Shown in pieces: positions 26,357 to 34,099 of a stretch of 64,000 nt of DNA. The notes under the pieces are model-generated. The model was given only the letters and a program-made list of their open reading frames with translations. It was not told where the DNA came from and did no database searches. A program made the position numbers and the translations under genes. The number at the start of each line of letters is the position of its first letter. Positions within the stretch are counted from its first letter, which is position 1. Origin of the DNA: Pseudomonadales bacterium (GTDB taxonomy: Bacteria > Pseudomonadota > Gammaproteobacteria > Pseudomonadales > Azotimanducaceae); contig JAWKZN010000002.1 of the NCBI GenBank assembly GCA_041395945.1, forward strand, positions 434,001 to 498,000. The letters run 5' to 3'.

Positions 26357-26830
26357 GTGAATCCCGGAAAAAAGTCTGCCGCACCATCCGCCGGTTCCGG
26401 AGATCACGTGCTCCTGCGGGATCTGGTGCATGCCACCTACTGGATCGATGACGGCCTGCAGGCCTACATGAAACAACACGCGGGAATGTCTCTACCCCGC
26501 GCGCAGTCGATGATGATGGTCTACCTTTCCGAAGGTATCGACCGACCTGCCGATCTCGCAAAGCGCCTGCGCATCAGCAAACAGGCGGTACGGCAGGGAC
26601 TGAAAGAACTCATGACCAAGGAAATGGTCACCCTGGAGCCCGATCCGACCAACGGCAGGCAGAAGATCGTGCGATTCACCCCGCGTGGCCGGGAACTGCG
26701 CGACATCGCCAAGGAGGGGCTGGGGGATCTGGAGCGCCTGCTGGTGCGGCGCATCGGCAGGTCCCGGGTCGATGGGCTTCGCGACGCTCTGCACCAGAAC
26801 TGGGGCTCCGCTCCGGAATCAGACAGCTAG
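26357..26830 (+). CDS. MarR-type winged-helix transcriptional regulator
   Basis: 157 residues, GTG start. The winged helix-turn-helix spans roughly residues 57-110: IDRPADLAKRLRISKQAVRQGLKELMTKEMVTLEPDP...KIVRFTPRGREL. The C-terminal dimerisation segment DLERLLVRRIGRSRVDGLRDALHQNWG is shared almost position by position with the regulator at 33536, so the two are paralogues. Probably senses a pathway substrate and represses neighbouring catabolic genes. It sits between CMD and SnoaL genes in one plus-strand series. Confidence 0.82.
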   Translation: MNPGKKSAAPSAGSGDHVLLRDLVHATYWIDDGLQAYMKQHAGMSLPRAQSMMMVYLSEGIDRPADLAKRLRISKQAVRQGLKELMTKEMVTLEPDPTNGRQKIVRFTPRGRELRDIAKEGLGDLERLLVRRIGRSRVDGLRDALHQNWGSAPESDS

Positions 26831-26843
26831 GGAGGACTCCGCG

Positions 26844-27251
26844 ATGAACGAGTCAGCGTTGACAGTCGCCGGCCGGCTGTTCGCATGCATTGAAGCCGGC
26901 AATCCGGCCGGTGTCGACGCGCTCTACGCCACCGATGTTGAGGTCTGGCATAACTTCTCGAACTCAGTACAGAGCAAAAGCGAGAACCTGAGGACACTGG
27001 AAGGCCTGATCAGCAGTGTCGCGGCCATCGAATATGAAGTGAAGGAGCGTGTGGCGCTGGACGATAACCGAATTCTCCAGCGCCACGACCTGCACTGCAC
27101 AACGGCGGGCGGGGAGCGTCACACCATTCCCGCCTGCATCTTCATTACCGTGAAGAATGGCAGGATCGTCCGTATCGACGAGTACCTGGATAGCGTCCAG
27201 GCCAACGTCCTGCGGGCTGCGACGGGCAGGGAAAAGATCAGCGACAGTTAA
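26844..27251 (+). CDS. SnoaL/NTF2-like small protein
   Basis: 135 residues; the ATG at 26844 is preceded by GGGAGGA with 7-base spacing, so the much longer open frame upstream is not used. FACIEAGNPAGVDALYATDVEVWHNFS and FITVKNGRIVRIDEYLDSVQA are the standard SnoaL-like cone-shaped NTF2 pattern. Members are isomerases, cyclases, dehydratases (for example ketosteroid isomerase-like) or ligand binders. Third gene after CMD and MarR. Confidence 0.82.
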   Translation: MNESALTVAGRLFACIEAGNPAGVDALYATDVEVWHNFSNSVQSKSENLRTLEGLISSVAAIEYEVKERVALDDNRILQRHDLHCTTAGGERHTIPACIFITVKNGRIVRIDEYLDSVQANVLRAATGREKISDS

Positions 27252-27292
27252 TCCGCCGGATCCACAGGCATGCCGCGTTCACCAGGACAGGA

Positions 27293-27736
27293 TTACAGGT
27301 CTGCCTCGACGAGATTCGCATAAACAGTTGCCAGCAGCTGTTTCAGCTTCTTCTGATCGGCGGCAGAAACCCCGCGTACCGCCACATCGTTCACTTCTGC
27401 AACATAGGGCATCAGCTTCGCCTGCAGTCTTTTCGCCTTCGGCGTCAGCTTGATCCGGACTTTCCGCTTGTCTTCCGGATCACTGCGTCTGGTGACGAAT
27501 CCGTCCCGGACCAGGCTGCGGATCATGAGCACCGTGGTCGCCTCAGTCGCCCCGACCCGATCGCTTAATTCACGTTGAGTGATGTCGTCCTCTGCCCAGA
27601 GCACCCGCAATGAGCGCCACTGACCACTGCTCACGCCGTGGGCGGCGATGCGCTTTTCCAGTTCCCGGGCAAACAGCCTGAAGTTGATCCGGCACAGGAA
27701 GCCGATGCTCTGCATGGGATCATCGAAGCGGTGCAT
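27293..27736 (-). CDS. MarR-family transcriptional regulator
   Basis: 147 residues with a classic MarR winged helix: ITQRELSDRVGATEATTVLMIRSLVRDGFVTRRSDPEDKRKVRIKLTPKAKRLQ, including the D-x-R in the wing. It differs from the two related regulators at 26357 and 33536 and resembles ordinary MarR/SlyA proteins. Its ATG shares one base with the stop of the upstream FMN-reductase gene (TAATG), so the reductase and regulator are translated together. It may control its own unit and the flavin monooxygenase upstream. Confidence 0.9.
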   Translation of the reverse strand: MHRFDDPMQSIGFLCRINFRLFARELEKRIAAHGVSSGQWRSLRVLWAEDDITQRELSDRVGATEATTVLMIRSLVRDGFVTRRSDPEDKRKVRIKLTPKAKRLQAKLMPYVAEVNDVAVRGVSAADQKKLKQLLATVYANLVEADL

Positions 27737-28320
27737 TAATCTGCGAGCCGACCCAGAAATCCCGAGAGCGCTTCTCCTACCCGCTGTACCATGGCCTGGC
27801 CGGTCGCATCCTTCAGCGCACCGCCGTCGTCAAAACTTTCCGGCTTCGCACCGGGAACACCCCAGTGCTCTGGAATCACCGTCACCCCGATACCACTGAG
27901 TATCTGGCGCAGATGCGCCTGAGCACGGATTCCACCCATCGGCCCCAGCGATGCAGACAGGAGCGCGGCGATTTTACCGTTGAAACAGGCCAGATGGGGT
28001 TCATCGGGCACCGGCCGGGTTACCCAGTCGATGGCGTTTTTCAGAACACCGCTGATGGACGTGTTGTATTCCGGCGTAGCGATCAGCAGCCCCCGATGCG
28101 CCTTGAACAGGCGCTTCAGTTTCAGCGCGTTCTCCGGAACGCCTTCCGCAGCCTCCTGATCGCCGTCGTAAATCGGCAGAGGAAAGTCCCGCAGGTCGAT
28201 CACCGTCACTTCCGCGTCATCGCGGCGGGCCGCCTCTGAAGCGATGGCCAGAACCTTCTTGTTCACCGATGCGGATCGGGTGCTGCCTGCAAAGGCCAGT
28301 ATGGATTTACTTCCACTCAA
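27736..28320 (-). CDS. NADPH-dependent FMN reductase
   Basis: 194 residues, flavodoxin-like. FAGSTRSASVNKKVL is the phosphate loop, ATPEYNTSISGVLKNAIDWVTR is the signature of the NADPH:FMN reductase (SsuE/ChrR-like) family, and LSASLGPMGGIRAQAHLRQIL closes the flavin site. It would supply reduced FMN. The start appears to be TTG with GGAG eight bases upstream. It is the natural partner for the flavin monooxygenase encoded 149 bases upstream in the same direction, and it overlaps the MarR gene downstream by one base. Confidence 0.88.
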   Translation of the reverse strand: MSGSKSILAFAGSTRSASVNKKVLAIASEAARRDDAEVTVIDLRDFPLPIYDGDQEAAEGVPENALKLKRLFKAHRGLLIATPEYNTSISGVLKNAIDWVTRPVPDEPHLACFNGKIAALLSASLGPMGGIRAQAHLRQILSGIGVTVIPEHWGVPGAKPESFDDGGALKDATGQAMVQRVGEALSGFLGRLAD

Positions 28321-28418
28321 GTCGATAACTCCTTGCTGCCGATAAAAGAAAAAGCTGCAGGCAGATTAACCGGACAGGACGGCATCTTGCCACAGCGGAA
28401 CGATTCGGACACAGGTGA

Positions 28419-28479
28419 ATACCGGCTTCTCATACCGGCTTCTCATACCGGCTTCTCATACCGGCTTCTCATACCGGCA
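28419..28479. repeat. 13-bp tandem repeat, four copies plus a partial copy
   Basis: The unit ATACCGGCTTCTC repeats at 28419-28431, 28432-28444, 28445-28457 and 28458-28470, followed by ATACCGGCA. It starts inside the 149-base gap and runs into the 3' end of the flavin monooxygenase gene; that gene's stop (TGA on the minus strand, 28469-28471) lies at the junction of two units. Confidence 0.95.
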
Positions 28480-29632
28480 TGGAAACCGGCATATCCAGCA
28501 GCACGCGTCCGTACTGTTCAGAACTGATGTCCAGATCGAACACCGTGTGACAGGAGAGCGTGTGCATGTCCCGCAGCATGCGCTGGAGAGGATTGTCGAG
28601 AAAATGCGCGTGTGCGCCGCTGGCTTCCACCACATCACGCACCACGTCCCGGGATTTCCGGACGACGTCTCCGATCCGTACGCGAAGCCTGGCACGCTCG
28701 GCGTCCGGACAGACGATTCCGCTGCGACCCCATTCTTCGGTCTCCCGGGCGAGCTGCATCAGAAGTATTTCCGCGTTCTCAGCCGCGACCGCAATCTGAC
28801 CCAGCCGGTGCTGTGTTACCGGCTTCTCACCCTGGGCAGTGGTCGTGCCATAGACCATGCGCTCCTTGAGTCGCGCGCGAAACAGTTTCACCGCCTTCCT
28901 CGCGCAGCCAACCGCGGGTGCCGCTGCGGTGAGGCCGAGCACGGCCATCATCGGCATCTTGTACAGATGGGAATCGAGCCACTTCGACCCTTCTGTTTCG
29001 CCCGAGCGCATACTGGTAACGCTGGCCACCCGGTGTTCGGGTACAAATATATCCCTCACCGCTACATCGTTGCTGCCGGTTCCTGCCATGCCGGCGATGT
29101 TCCAGGTATCGATGATCTCCACGTCGGAAATCGGCACTGCAAACATGCACAGATCCATTTTGTCCGTCCCGGCTATCGGCGTCAGTGCACCCAGCAGCGC
29201 CCAGTCGGCGTGCATGACGCCGGTACCCCACTCCCAGCGCCCGGTTACCCGATAGCCACCTTCCACGGGCGTCGCTTTCCCCTTCGGCGCAAGCGTACCG
29301 GGTGCGATGATGTACGGCTGTCGGCCGAAGATGTCTTCCTGGGCTTTGCGGTTGTAAAGCGCCAGCAGCCAGTTGTGCTCGATACAGAAGGTGGTGACCC
29401 AGGCGGTCGACACGCAACCCTCACCGAGGGCGAGCCCGATCTTCATGAAGGTTTCCATACCGAATTCATAACCATCGAAGCGCTTCGGCACGAAGTAACG
29501 ATAAACGCCGGTCTCTTCGATGGCGCGCATCACCGAATCCACCGGTTTGCGGCCCGCCTCCGCCTCCGCGGCATGGGCCTCGAGCATGGGCACGAGTTCT
29601 TCAATCCGCGCGAGCAGCGTTTCTTCCTGCAT
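28469..29632 (-). CDS. Acyl-CoA-dehydrogenase-fold flavin monooxygenase (HsaA/group D-like)
   Basis: 387 residues. The ACAD-like fold is seen in GEGCVSTAWVTTFCIEHNWLLA, YRVTGRWEWGTGVMHADWALLGA and a C-terminal VRDVVEASGAHAHFLDNPLQRMLRDMHTLSCH, which together fit the two-component FMNH2-dependent hydroxylases (HsaA, HpaB type C2) better than true acyl-CoA dehydrogenases. Such enzymes hydroxylate phenols or steroid-ring phenols, using reduced flavin from a separate reductase, here probably the FMN reductase downstream. Start follows GGAGAG. It is divergent from a TonB receptor gene across a 240-base region with a long inverted repeat. Confidence 0.82.
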   Translation of the reverse strand: MQEETLLARIEELVPMLEAHAAEAEAGRKPVDSVMRAIEETGVYRYFVPKRFDGYEFGMETFMKIGLALGEGCVSTAWVTTFCIEHNWLLALYNRKAQEDIFGRQPYIIAPGTLAPKGKATPVEGGYRVTGRWEWGTGVMHADWALLGALTPIAGTDKMDLCMFAVPISDVEIIDTWNIAGMAGTGSNDVAVRDIFVPEHRVASVTSMRSGETEGSKWLDSHLYKMPMMAVLGLTAAAPAVGCARKAVKLFRARLKERMVYGTTTAQGEKPVTQHRLGQIAVAAENAEILLMQLARETEEWGRSGIVCPDAERARLRVRIGDVVRKSRDVVRDVVEASGAHAHFLDNPLQRMLRDMHTLSCHTVFDLDISSEQYGRVLLDMPVSMPV

Positions 29633-29703
29633 TTTTCTTCTCTCCCCGGCCCCTGGCAGTAGTTGATTCGCCTTCTGCGAGCGTTGCTTAGTGTGTTAGC
29701 GGC

Positions 29704-29797
29704 GTCAAATGATTTTACACAATTAACGTCCCGCCTCAAGGCTCAGGGCAGCACGGTGACCGGGGCAGAACGGACCTTCAGTGTAAAACCATTTGAC
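29704..29797. promoter_or_regulatory. Divergent operator: two 17-bp inverted half-sites
   Basis: GTCAAATGATTTTACAC at 29704-29720 and GTGTAAAACCATTTGAC at 29781-29797 are reverse complements apart from one base. Each half-site includes a TTGAC that could serve as a -35 for the gene it faces (monooxygenase to the left, TonB receptor to the right). The 60-base separation equals about six helical turns. Likely a shared regulatory element; the binding protein is unknown, with the local MarR proteins as first candidates. Confidence 0.65.
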
Positions 29798-29822
29798 CTA
29801 GGCAGCGGAGTCCGGTTACATA
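29793..29822 (+). promoter_or_regulatory. Candidate promoter of the TonB receptor/P450 series
   Basis: TTGACC (29793-29798) and TACATA (29817-29822), 18 bases apart, upstream of the receptor ATG at 29873. The -35 lies within the right-hand 17-bp half-site, so a protein bound there would block RNA polymerase. A small dyad CTTAG-CTGC-CTAAG lies further downstream in the leader. Confidence 0.45.
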
Positions 29823-29872
29823 AAGACGGCTTAAGTACTTAGCTGCCTAAGGTTTGACCGGGAGAGATCAAA

Positions 29873-32227
29873 ATGCAGGTTAATGGTTTAAGTCCGCTGC
29901 GCCATGCAGTCGGAATTCTGACAATGCTGGGTCTTGCGGCTCCGCTGTTCGCAAGTACCAGCGATACCGTACTCGAAGAAATCGTTGTGACGGCCACCAA
30001 ACGTACCGAGAGCCTCCAGGATGTACCGATTTCGATCGGCGTTGTCACTGGAGAGACCATCGAGCAGTACGGCATCTTCAATCTGCAGGATCTGCAGAGT
30101 TTCGTTCCCAATCTCACTGTCCAGCGTACCTTCGGTAACTGGGCCGTGCGTATTCGCGGTCTCGGATCAGGCGTGACCAACCTCGCCTTCGATTCCTCGG
30201 TGAGCATATTCAGCGACGGCATCTATTGCGGACGCTCGCGCTGTCTGGAAACCGCCTACCTCGACCCGGGCCGGGTGGAAGTCGCCCGGGGACCCCAGGG
30301 CGCACTGTTCGGCAAGAGCACCATTGCCGGTGCGCTGGGTGTGTTCTCGGCGCGACCCACGGACACATTCGAAAGCTTCGTGAAAGGCGGCTACGAATTC
30401 GAAAACGGCGGTTACACCACCTCGGCCATGGTCTCCGGTCCGATCGCGGACAACGTGCGCGGCAGGCTCGCTGGAGAATACCGGGACGTGGACGGATGGA
30501 TGTCCAACCCCTACGGCCACGACGATGCGCCCTCCACCAAAGCCTACGCCGTGCGGGGCAGCATCGAGTGGGACATCAATGAGGACTCCATGCTTTACCT
30601 GAAGGCGGAAACCTTCAGCACGGACATGGACGGGCGCAGCAATCAGCTGGTCAGCCCCGGTCTGTTCGGCGGACTCACGGCAGATCCCAATCCGGAGTAC
30701 GACCGCGACAGTACCCGCAGGGTAAGCACCGGCACCAGCAAGGATGAATTCGACAACTCCGATTCCTTCGGCTTCACCGCGCAATTCGACACCATGCTCG
30801 GCGAGCACTCCCTGGCGGTCATCGCCGGGTACTGGGATCTGGATTACGACAACTACCTCGATGTGGACGGGGTGCCCGAGAATTTTCTGAACACAACCCT
30901 CTCCGAGGACTACGACCAGCAGTCTCTGGAAGTCCGCCTGCTCTCGCCGGTCGGTAACAGATTCGAGTACATCGCCGGCGTGCTCTACCACACCAGTGAC
31001 ACGAAGACCCGGCAGCATTCACCCTTCGGTTTCTTTCCCGCCTTTCTGGCTCCGGTACCGGTCGGCGGTGACCGCAACTTCAAGCGGGACAGCGACACCT
31101 GGTCGGTCTATGCCCAGACCACCTGGCACATCACAGACCAGTGGCGTGTCATCGTCGATGCCCGCTACACAGACGAGAAGCAGAAAGCCGAAGGCCACTC
31201 CTTCCCGGTTTCGTACCCTGATCTGATCAATCCGGTCTACACACCAGCCGCCTTCAACCAGCCGCCCGAGTATCTGTTCAAGGAAACGTACAACGACGAC
31301 AGCTTCGACCCGTCGATCCGTATTCAGTACGACTGGACGGATTCCCTGATGGTTTATGCCGCGATTTCAACGGGCTCCAAGCCCGGCGGTCTGAAGGCAA
31401 ACGACGGCAACCTCGGCACCCAGCTGCTGGCAAAGAACGATACCGCCTACTACCAGCGCTATGTCGGACAGCCGACAGTAACGACCGCAGATCTGCTCGC
31501 GGGGGTTACCCTCGACCAGGGTAATGGGGTCTTCGATTTCAAAGGCGAAGATGCCACCAACTACGAACTCGGTCTCAAGGCTCTGTTCGCCGACGGACGT
31601 GCCTCGCTGAATGCTGCGGTATTCACGATGCAGTTCGACGACCTCCAGACGTCCTCCTACGACGGCACCCAGTTCATCATCCAGAACGCAGCATCCGCTG
31701 ATGTGACGGGCTTCGAACTGGAGGGGATGTTTCTCGCCACCCCGGACGTGCAGCTGCACGGATCACTGGGCTATGTCGATGCGACCTACGACGAGTTCAT
31801 GGGCGCACAGTGCATCGTTGCCGATGTAAGCGGCGCTTTCGAGGACCCGACCTGCGTTAACGGATTCGAAGATCTGAGCGGCAAGCGACTCGAGCGCAGT
31901 CCGAAGTGGGAAGTCAATCTGGGTGTCGACTGGCAGAAGCAGATCAACAACGATTTCATCCTGTCCTCCAGTCTGTCGATGTACTACTCCGGGAACTACT
32001 ATGTTCGCCAGGATTTTCATCCTTACGGAGAACAGGACGATTTCACCAAGTGGGATGCGCGGATCGCACTGGCGACGCCGGACGACACCTGGGAAGTAGC
32101 GCTGATCGGCCGGAATCTGACCGACAAGCGCATCATTCAGCACGCCTACGAGGTGGCCGGCTCGAACTTCGTCGCAGAAGGTGTGGGCAGAACGCTGACA
32201 CTTCAGGCTCAATACCGGTTCCACTAG
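29873..32227 (+). CDS. TonB-dependent outer-membrane receptor
   Basis: 784 residues with a signal peptide (about 1-26), TonB-box-like LEEIVVTATKRTESLQDVPISI, plug segment VEVARGPQGALFGKSTIAGAL and a barrel ending in TLTLQAQYRFH. LQDVPISIGVVTGE is typical of the FecA/CirA-like receptor group expanded in sphingomonad- and gammaproteobacterial degraders. It would import a substrate for the oxygenases around it. Start follows GGGAGAG. The gene is followed by a perfect palindrome (32243-32274) and the P450 gene. Confidence 0.92.
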   Translation: MQVNGLSPLRHAVGILTMLGLAAPLFASTSDTVLEEIVVTATKRTESLQDVPISIGVVTGETIEQYGIFNLQDLQSFVPNLTVQRTFGNWAVRIRGLGSGVTNLAFDSSVSIFSDGIYCGRSRCLETAYLDPGRVEVARGPQGALFGKSTIAGALGVFSARPTDTFESFVKGGYEFENGGYTTSAMVSGPIADNVRGRLAGEYRDVDGWMSNPYGHDDAPSTKAYAVRGSIEWDINEDSMLYLKAETFSTDMDGRSNQLVSPGLFGGLTADPNPEYDRDSTRRVSTGTSKDEFDNSDSFGFTAQFDTMLGEHSLAVIAGYWDLDYDNYLDVDGVPENFLNTTLSEDYDQQSLEVRLLSPVGNRFEYIAGVLYHTSDTKTRQHSPFGFFPAFLAPVPVGGDRNFKRDSDTWSVYAQTTWHITDQWRVIVDARYTDEKQKAEGHSFPVSYPDLINPVYTPAAFNQPPEYLFKETYNDDSFDPSIRIQYDWTDSLMVYAAISTGSKPGGLKANDGNLGTQLLAKNDTAYYQRYVGQPTVTTADLLAGVTLDQGNGVFDFKGEDATNYELGLKALFADGRASLNAAVFTMQFDDLQTSSYDGTQFIIQNAASADVTGFELEGMFLATPDVQLHGSLGYVDATYDEFMGAQCIVADVSGAFEDPTCVNGFEDLSGKRLERSPKWEVNLGVDWQKQINNDFILSSSLSMYYSGNYYVRQDFHPYGEQDDFTKWDARIALATPDDTWEVALIGRNLTDKRIIQHAYEVAGSNFVAEGVGRTLTLQAQYRFH

Positions 32228-32242
32228 CCTCTGCGAACCCGA

Positions 32243-32274
32243 ACACACCCTGGCTGTTAACAGCCAGGGTGTGT
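32243..32274. terminator. 32-bp perfect palindrome, terminator-like hairpin
   Basis: Arms ACACACCCTGGCTGTT and AACAGCCAGGGTGTGT are exact reverse complements with no loop; as RNA it would form a strong hairpin 15 bases after the TonB receptor stop. There is no T-run after it (GTCGAC follows), so it may attenuate transcription or protect the 3' end rather than terminate fully. It lies 22 bases before the P450 start. Confidence 0.6.
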
Positions 32275-32296
32275 GTCGACGGCATGACATCGACGG

Positions 32297-33526
32297 ATGG
32301 TCATGCCGGAATCTGCAGAGACAGTCGAGGCCAAGCCCATGCTGGAGATACCCGAACCCACCTCTTTAGAATTCCGGCACAACGCGATCGAAATCTACCA
32401 GCGCCTGCTCCGGGAGCAGCCTGTCCTGCCTCTGTCCGAGGGACGCTACCTCATCTGCCGCCACGCCGATGTACGCTGGGCACTGCGTGACCACGATAAG
32501 GTTGCCCGCCCCACCACATGGTCCAGCGCGAGGAAGCCACCCGGCCCGTTCCGCGAATTCGGCAACAACAACATGATCGCGATGAATCCACCGGATCACA
32601 CCCGTTTCCGGAAGGCCATCATGCGCGCCTTTTCACCTCAGAAGGTCACCGCGCTCACTGACTTCGTGACCACTACCTGCGACTCTCTGATTGACCGAAT
32701 GGCGCAACAAAAGCGCGGCGATTTCATTGATGACTTCGCCTACCCTCTGCCGGTGGCCGTGATCTGCGCGATGCTCGGAATCCCTGCCACCAACCACGAA
32801 GTGCTGCGTGAGGGTTCCGCGGCCATGCTCGCGGGGCTGGAGCTCTCCGCTTCACCCGAAGAGCTGGCACACGCCGGGGACGCCGCTCAGCGTCTGTTCG
32901 ATTTTCTGCGGGCACTCGTCGAGGAGCGCAGAAGCGACCTGGGAGACGATCTGCTCAGTCTCCTGCTGCGCCACCAGCAGGAAGACCACCTGAGTTCCGA
33001 TGAAGTGGTCTGGGCGGCGATCACCCTGCTGCTCGCCGGGCACGAAACAACCACCCATCTGCTGGGTAACGGCCTGCTGGCTCTGATGCATGCACCAGGT
33101 GATTTCGACCGCCTCTTCCGGCAGCCGCAGCTGATAGGGAATGCCGTCGAAGAATTCCTGCGCTTCGACCCGTCTCTCTACGTCCTCTTCCGTCAGACCA
33201 CCGAGCCGGTGGAACTGGACGGGGTCGCAATCCCGGCAGGCGCGATCCTGATCCTGTCTCTGGCCGCCGCAAACCGTGACCCGCGGCTTTTCGAAGAACC
33301 GGACCGGCTGGATGTCAGCAGAAAGAATGCGGACCAGCACCTGACCTTCGCTGCCGGCAGGCATCTGTGTGCAGGACAGGCGGTCGCCCGCCTGGAAGGC
33401 CGGATCGCCTTCGAACGACTGGTCAGGCGTCTGCACGACTTCGAGCTCGACGGTGATCCAGTGCCGCGCAACGGCCTCATGTTCAAGGGGTATCATGCGC
33501 TTCCCGTACGCTACAGCCCGCGGTAA
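32297..33526 (+). CDS. Cytochrome P450
   Basis: 409 residues, the usual size of a soluble bacterial class I P450. The I-helix oxygen-activating motif AGHETTTHLLGNG, the substrate-side VLFRQTTEPVELDGVAIPAG stretch and the heme loop FAAGRHLCAGQ with Cys358 as the iron ligand are intact. It needs a ferredoxin and reductase, neither of which is in the window. Probably hydroxylates the compound imported by the neighbouring TonB receptor. It is followed after 9 bases by a MarR regulator and then a transporter gene. Confidence 0.95.
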   Translation: MVMPESAETVEAKPMLEIPEPTSLEFRHNAIEIYQRLLREQPVLPLSEGRYLICRHADVRWALRDHDKVARPTTWSSARKPPGPFREFGNNNMIAMNPPDHTRFRKAIMRAFSPQKVTALTDFVTTTCDSLIDRMAQQKRGDFIDDFAYPLPVAVICAMLGIPATNHEVLREGSAAMLAGLELSASPEELAHAGDAAQRLFDFLRALVEERRSDLGDDLLSLLLRHQQEDHLSSDEVVWAAITLLLAGHETTTHLLGNGLLALMHAPGDFDRLFRQPQLIGNAVEEFLRFDPSLYVLFRQTTEPVELDGVAIPAGAILILSLAAANRDPRLFEEPDRLDVSRKNADQHLTFAAGRHLCAGQAVARLEGRIAFERLVRRLHDFELDGDPVPRNGLMFKGYHALPVRYSPR

Positions 33527-33535
33527 CAGGAAGTC

Positions 33536-34099
33536 ATGAAAAAGCCCTCACCCAGGCAGTCGCTGGTCGCAGACAGTACACCCGGGCGACCGGTCACAGC
33601 CAGAATCATGGCTGGACTGACCCAGGCTATGGACTGGTTCGACAACAGCCTGCAGAACGTGGTGGCTTCACAAGGTTATCAGCCGTTTCACCGCACCCAG
33701 TCCATGATCATCATGCACGTTGCCCTGGGCATCGATAATCCTGCGGACATCGCCAGGGAAATGGGTCTGACCCGACAGAACGTGCATCACATGGCCAAAG
33801 GTCTGATCGAGGGCGGCATCATGGAGACGACGCCGGATGCCCGGGATCCCCGCCGCAGCCTCTATCGCCTGGCGGATGCCGCCAGCGAACTGCGCAACCT
33901 TGCACTCACCACCATGACCGACCTCGAACGGGTGCTGGAGCAGCGCATCGGTGCTGCCCGGGTAAAAGCCATGCGGGCGGCACTCGACGCGGACTGGGGG
34001 CCCGACATCTCCAGCGCCGCTGAGCTGCAGGAAATACTGGGCAATGGGACAAAGCAATCCAAGGGGTCCGCCCATGAGCCGGGTCCTGCTGCAACGTGA
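33536..34099 (+). CDS. MarR-type winged-helix regulator, paralogue of the one at 26357
   Basis: 187 residues, start ATG after AGGA. The winged helix lies near residues 65-120: IDNPADIAREMGLTRQNVHHMAKGLIEGGIMETTPDARDPRRSLYRL. The C-terminal helix DLERVLEQRIGAARVKAMRAALDADWG repeats the pattern in the regulator at 26357, as does the FHRTQSMIIMHVALGID stretch. Sits between P450 and transporter genes; the latter's GTG overlaps its stop (GTGA). Likely a ligand-responsive repressor of this series. Confidence 0.8.
   Translation: MKKPSPRQSLVADSTPGRPVTARIMAGLTQAMDWFDNSLQNVVASQGYQPFHRTQSMIIMHVALGIDNPADIAREMGLTRQNVHHMAKGLIEGGIMETTPDARDPRRSLYRLADAASELRNLALTTMTDLERVLEQRIGAARVKAMRAALDADWGPDISSAAELQEILGNGTKQSKGSAHEPGPAAT

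Noticed and set aside
28415..29662. Long plus-strand reading frame (415 codons) opposite the flavin monooxygenase gene
   Set aside because: Typical antisense open frame in GC-rich coding DNA; the minus-strand frame has clear family motifs and a ribosome site, this one has neither.
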